Below, piece after piece: positions 60,338 to 64,000 of a stretch of DNA of 64,000 nt. The first letter of the stretch is position 1. Each line of letters opens with the position of its first letter. Source of the DNA: Actinomycetes bacterium. GTDB lineage: Bacteria > Actinomycetota > Actinomycetes > Mycobacteriales > Mycobacteriaceae. The translations under genes and the position numbers were made by a program. Location of the stretch: positions 109,485 to 173,484 of the forward strand of contig JAEYMI010000014.1 of assembly GCA_023461275.1 (NCBI GenBank). The letters run 5' to 3'. The notes beneath the pieces are model-generated. The model made no database searches and was not told the DNA's origin. It worked only from the letters and a program-made list of their open reading frames with translations.

Positions 60338-63300
60338 TTGATTGGGGCTCAATCCTGATCGAACCGGTGCGCGACCACCCCCACCGCGTCTGCGTGGTGG
60401 TGTCGACGTCGACGGTGGCTGCGGTGGGCACCAGCGGGGTCAGACGTTCCAGCGCGCCCCATTCCTGATGCCAGTCGTCGGCGAGGTAGGTCGGCACCGC
60501 CGACGCCGACGTGGTGGACTCGGAGATCGAGAGCAGACCGCCGTCGACCCCGGCCTGCCACGTCTTGGACTGCGAGTTGGCCGATTGGAAGTCGGGCAGG
60601 ATGCGCCACTGCGGCACCTCCGCGACGCCGTTGGTCACCTGCAGCGGTCGCTGGCACGGAAAGTGCGATGCCACAACGAAATCGATCAACGTTGGTGATT
60701 GTGTACCGACAACCTGCTGCAGGGTCTGCAACTTGGGTGCGCGCGGCGGTGTCAATCCGATGAACTGCTTGGGGCCGAGGTTGTTGTCGACTGCCACCAT
60801 TCGCATGACGGTCGCACGCGGCGGTGCATCCGACATCGGGATGCGCAGGTTGCGCCACGGCCGGTTGGGGACCACCGGTCCCGGGTCGATCGGGGTCACA
60901 TCGGGCCCGGCCTGTTCGAAGGTGCCGTCGGGGCCCGGCCGGCCGAACTGGACGACCAGCTTCTGGCCGAACTGGTTGACGCCGAAGGAATCGATGGTGG
61001 AGATCGCGCCGGCCGCGCTGATCACCAGCAGCGGGGAGGAGTCGCGGGCCGGCAGCTCATACCATCCGGTGGTGAGCCGGGCCTCGGCGTTGTAGCCGTA
61101 ACTGCCGAGAACCGGTGTGGTGGAAGGGTTCAGACCGTACGGCAGCGCCACGGTGGAACCGTTGACGGTCTCAGGGCCCTGGCCGCCGGTGGTGCCGGCG
61201 CCCAGTCCGCCGGTCACCGCGAACGGACGTGAGAAGCTCGCCGATACGTTCATCTGGCCCGGCCGTGCACTGCCCGGGTCCGGGCTCAGGTCGTCGGGAA
61301 TTCCGTTGGGGGTGAAGCCGACCGAGGTACCGACCGACTTGATCGTCGGTGCCTTGTCGGGGCCGGCATTGCCGGTCAGTGCCGCGGTCGCCGACACCCC
61401 GCCGACCGGCTTCAGCATGCCGTCGTTGGCGTCGGGCTCCACCAGGATCTGCGTCGCGAGCCCACAGGGGTTGCCGCGCAAGGTGTTCACGTTCTCGCCG
61501 AAGACGGTGGCCAACGGGTAGCGGACCACGGCGGCCTTGGCGAACACCAGGACCTCGGCGATCACCAGGATGCCGGCGATCAGCGCGATCGGTGATGACG
61601 CCAAGAACAGTCGACGACGATCCGCCCGGCTTTCCCCGGGGCCGTCGGTGACGTGCGAAAGTCCCTTGTTCTCAACGTAATCCAGTCGCAGGTGCTGCCA
61701 TACCGCGATGGCGGCGGTGATCACCGCAAGAATCAGGAAGATCGTCGAGATGGGGCGCCCGGCCAGCACCGGTGCACGGTCGAACCAGGAGACGCCGTAC
61801 TCGTAGGCGAACGGCCACGCGTTCTTGCCGGCCATCGCGGCGGCCAGAGCGAAGAACAGACCCGAGATGAAGACCGTGAGGTTTCGGGCCGAGCGTGCCG
61901 CCGACTGGGCGACGGCGATGGTCGCGATGGCCGCGATCGCGCCGGCCAGGCCGGCGAACACGCCGAACTGGATCGTCCACTTGGTCGGGGTGAAGATGAA
62001 CAGGATCAACGTCACGCCGACCGCACCGATCAGGCGCCAGGCGGGTGCCGGGTCGACGCCGGAGATCCGGGTACGACGCAACATCACCGCGGCAGCCACG
62101 ATCATGCCGGCGAACAACAGCAGCAGCGGCACCCGACGGGTCAGCGCGCCGTCCTTGGTGGTGACCGAGATGAAGTAGTAGCGCATGAACTCCTGGTGCC
62201 AGCTGATCACCGGCCCGACCTGATAGCGCAGCTTCATCGCCTCGAGCACGGTGGCCAGTGTCTGGTCACGGAAGACCGCGATCAGGACCAGGGTTCCGGC
62301 GGCGGCGATCGGCGCGGCCAGCGGCAGCAGCCCGGTTTCACGTCGTCGGTCGAGCAGTACGCGCAGCAGCGGGCGTGCCGCCACCAGCAGGATCGCGATA
62401 CCGATGACGCCGTGCGGGGCCAGGGCGAGAGTGAATGCGGCGGCGATCGCGCCAAGTGCGGCGGGCAACAGCCGACGGGTGGCGATGGCCTGCTCGGCGG
62501 CCCACCAGGTGAGCAACGATCCGAGCACGATGATGCCCTCGCTGCGCAGGCCGCTGCAGAACGGCAGCCAGAACGAGGTGAACACCGCCGCGGCCGCCCA
62601 GGTCGCCCAGCCGTTGTTCCGCACCGCCGGACCCAGCCGCGGCAGCAGCACACGGCTGAGGATGAGCCACGACACCAGACCGGCGACGAGCGCCGGGATG
62701 TTCATCCACAGGATCGTCGTCGAGACCGACGACCAGTGGGACAGAAAGGCGTAGTACCAGTCGAAGGGTGCTTCTGGGATGCCGTACCAGCGGTAATAGT
62801 TGGCGAGATAGCCCGACGCGTCGGCGGTGCGACCCATGTTGAGGATGTAGCCGTCGTCGGGGCTGCCGGCGCCGAGGAACCACCACAGCAGCAGCACCGC
62901 GGTCACCGTGATGTCGGTGGAGCGGGGGCGCAGCAGGTTGCGCAGTGTGCCGATCCGCGAACCGATCCGACGGTGATAGCCGAACGCCACGTCGAGTCGG
63001 TACAGCGCCACCAGTGCGACGAGGACCGCGATCACGGCCAGCACCATCACGATCAACTTGATGACCGTGGGGCCGCTGACGTACCGGTTGTCGATGACGA
63101 CGTTGACCCGCATGCCGGCGTTCGCCGCGGCGGTGACCTGCGCGGTGCTCAGGTCGCTGAAGATGCCGTCGACCTGTGGGCGATTGGCGGGTTCCAGCGT
63201 GGTCGCCGGACCGAGCCCGACGAACTGCGCACCCGGGCCGGTCGGTGCGGAGAAGATGTGCAGCTCGCTGCATCGGCCCAGGTCGGCGCGTTGCGCGGTG

Positions 63301-63713
63301 GCGGCGACGGTGTTGCGGAAGGTGACCGTGACGGCCGACGACGTGGCGGTGACGTAGAGCGCCGATCCCTTGCTCTTGGGGGCGTTGGTCGGCATCGTCG
63401 CGAAGATCAGTGCGCCGTCGGCCGGTGCCGAGGCAAGGACCGAGCACGGGATGCGCGCGTCCAGCGATTGCGGGGTCTGCGCGATCAGCGGTGCGACGAC
63501 GCTGGAACTCTCCGCCGACAGCTGCTGACCCTGTGGCCAGGTGAAAGAGGCGTCGACGGCCTTGACCGGCAGGAACGGCGTCAGTGCGCACAGGGCTACG
63601 CCGAGCACGCCGGCGACGATGGCAACCAGGCGGAGCGTACGGACCGTACCCGCGGATGCCGAATCGGTGGAACGACCTGCAGGCGTCGCAGGATTCGGGG
63701 CTGTCACAGGCAC
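60327..63713 (-). CDS. embA: Arabinosyltransferase EmbA
   Basis: 1128 residues from GTG 63713 (a second GTG at 63707). EmbA-like features: VTFRNTVAATAQRADL and CSELHIFSAPTGPGAQFVGLG in the N-terminal jelly roll, the SPDDGYILNMGRTAD catalytic loop, a multi-helix membrane domain and a C-terminal end RWGWSRTGSIRIEP matching the EmbA tail. Partner of EmbB, encoded next in a coupled operon (11-bp overlap). Upstream there is no embC reading frame before the window edge, so this is the first emb gene here. Confidence 0.92.
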   Translation of the reverse strand: MPVTAPNPATPAGRSTDSASAGTVRTLRLVAIVAGVLGVALCALTPFLPVKAVDASFTWPQGQQLSAESSSVVAPLIAQTPQSLDARIPCSVLASAPADGALIFATMPTNAPKSKGSALYVTATSSAVTVTFRNTVAATAQRADLGRCSELHIFSAPTGPGAQFVGLGPATTLEPANRPQVDGIFSDLSTAQVTAAANAGMRVNVVIDNRYVSGPTVIKLIVMVLAVIAVLVALVALYRLDVAFGYHRRIGSRIGTLRNLLRPRSTDITVTAVLLLWWFLGAGSPDDGYILNMGRTADASGYLANYYRWYGIPEAPFDWYYAFLSHWSSVSTTILWMNIPALVAGLVSWLILSRVLLPRLGPAVRNNGWATWAAAAVFTSFWLPFCSGLRSEGIIVLGSLLTWWAAEQAIATRRLLPAALGAIAAAFTLALAPHGVIGIAILLVAARPLLRVLLDRRRETGLLPLAAPIAAAGTLVLIAVFRDQTLATVLEAMKLRYQVGPVISWHQEFMRYYFISVTTKDGALTRRVPLLLLFAGMIVAAAVMLRRTRISGVDPAPAWRLIGAVGVTLILFIFTPTKWTIQFGVFAGLAGAIAAIATIAVAQSAARSARNLTVFISGLFFALAAAMAGKNAWPFAYEYGVSWFDRAPVLAGRPISTIFLILAVITAAIAVWQHLRLDYVENKGLSHVTDGPGESRADRRRLFLASSPIALIAGILVIAEVLVFAKAAVVRYPLATVFGENVNTLRGNPCGLATQILVEPDANDGMLKPVGGVSATAALTGNAGPDKAPTIKSVGTSVGFTPNGIPDDLSPDPGSARPGQMNVSASFSRPFAVTGGLGAGTTGGQGPETVNGSTVALPYGLNPSTTPVLGSYGYNAEARLTTGWYELPARDSSPLLVISAAGAISTIDSFGVNQFGQKLVVQFGRPGPDGTFEQAGPDVTPIDPGPVVPNRPWRNLRIPMSDAPPRATVMRMVAVDNNLGPKQFIGLTPPRAPKLQTLQQVVGTQSPTLIDFVVASHFPCQRPLQVTNGVAEVPQWRILPDFQSANSQSKTWQAGVDGGLLSISESTTSASAVPTYLADDWHQEWGALERLTPLVPTAATVDVDTTTQTRWGWSRTGSIRIEPQSNDE

Positions 63714-64000
63714 GGTGTCTGATCGTAGGCGACGCGACTGAGAGCCCGGAAACGTGTGGTCTCAACTGCGACTATCCGCTTTCGGCCATCCGCCAACGTG
63801 AAGGCGGTGGCGCGGTGGCGGACGGCCGGTTGAGCGAGTTCCGAATCGAGTTCAGTGCCGGGTCGGGGCCGCGACTGGAAGCTCACCCCGCGTTCGCGCG
63901 CCCGGCTGTCGACGAAGGCGAGAGTGCTTGACACAGCCTCGGTGCCTGCGGGTCGCGGCGTCGATTATCGACCCCCACCCCCCGTCCAACCCAGGTTGTT
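63714..64000. other. Upstream region of the embAB operon
   Basis: 287 bp reach the window edge. A 76-codon minus-strand frame (63704-63934) overlaps the embA start but has no EmbC or AftA character and is closed upstream by a TAA, so it was not called. A perfect 13-bp palindrome GTCGATTATCGAC lies at 63960-63972 and is a possible regulator site. The presumed promoter of embAB lies here. Confidence 0.5.

Noticed and set aside
61653..63722. 689-codon plus-strand frame opposite embA
   Set aside because: Arg/Gly/Asp/Gln-rich shadow of embA without recognisable domains.
63704..63934. 76-codon minus-strand frame overlapping the embA start
   Set aside because: Closed upstream by a TAA, no similarity to EmbC or AftA, and an open frame of this length is common in such DNA.

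Overview
The window is high-G+C chromosomal DNA of a mycolic-acid-containing actinobacterium (order Mycobacteriales). It carries the mycolate, galactan and arabinan synthesis genes glf, glfT2, ubiA, aftB, two mycolyltransferases, fadD32, pks13, accD4, embA and embB. Gene order follows the M. tuberculosis Rv3843c-Rv3794 segment. The extra genes (SpoIID, GAF-ANTAR, three secreted PE-PPE-domain proteins) and the lack of erp and of an embC next to embA argue against Mycobacterium. Gordonia or a close relative is my inference.

Left part, 1-18300. A low-G+C OLD-family ATPase runs off the left edge. It is followed by a VOC protein, an S49 peptidase and a roughly 310-bp non-coding cluster of DnaA-box-like sites. 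Then come rhodanese, DUF4328, glycerophosphodiesterase and DUF5926 genes, an iron block (ferritin and a DUF2470 protein, both behind IdeR-type iron boxes), an LCP protein, a CPBP protease, pheA, a histidine phosphatase, a hydrolase/TetR pair, a zincin, a septum-formation protein, an ankyrin protein, serS and a transporter-like protein.

Middle part, 18000-31000. A decayed tetR fragment sits beside a fused metallo-beta-lactamase/Rieske protein. Three tandem secreted PE-PPE-domain hydrolases follow. Next are two PlsC-type acyltransferases separated by a LysR/SnoaL-like pair and a repeat-rich spacer, then a Cof-type HAD phosphatase, a SpoIID/LytB protein and a GAF-ANTAR regulator.

Right part, 31000-64000, is a cell-envelope factory. 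The galactan and arabinan genes glf-glfT2-PAP2-ubiA-aftB overlap or abut. They are followed by two mycolyltransferases, a DUF732 lipoprotein, a Culp6-type cutinase, an LLM oxidoreductase, fadD32-pks13-accD4 (mycolate condensation) and a double-hotdog dehydratase. Convergent to these are a DICT-domain protein, dps and embA-embB. Together they make the galactan primer, decaprenyl-phosphoryl-arabinose precursors, arabinan and mycolic acids, and then attach mycolates.

The most unusual content is repetitive. (1) A 72-bp near-perfect palindrome occurs three times, always between convergent genes. (2) A second palindromic element is inserted in frame in pks13 and also lies downstream of the dehydratase gene. 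(3) A 21-bp unit forms an exact eight-unit heptapeptide array in pks13, and related degenerate arrays flank one of the 72-bp palindromes. No rRNA, tRNA, CRISPR array, insertion sequence or prophage was seen.
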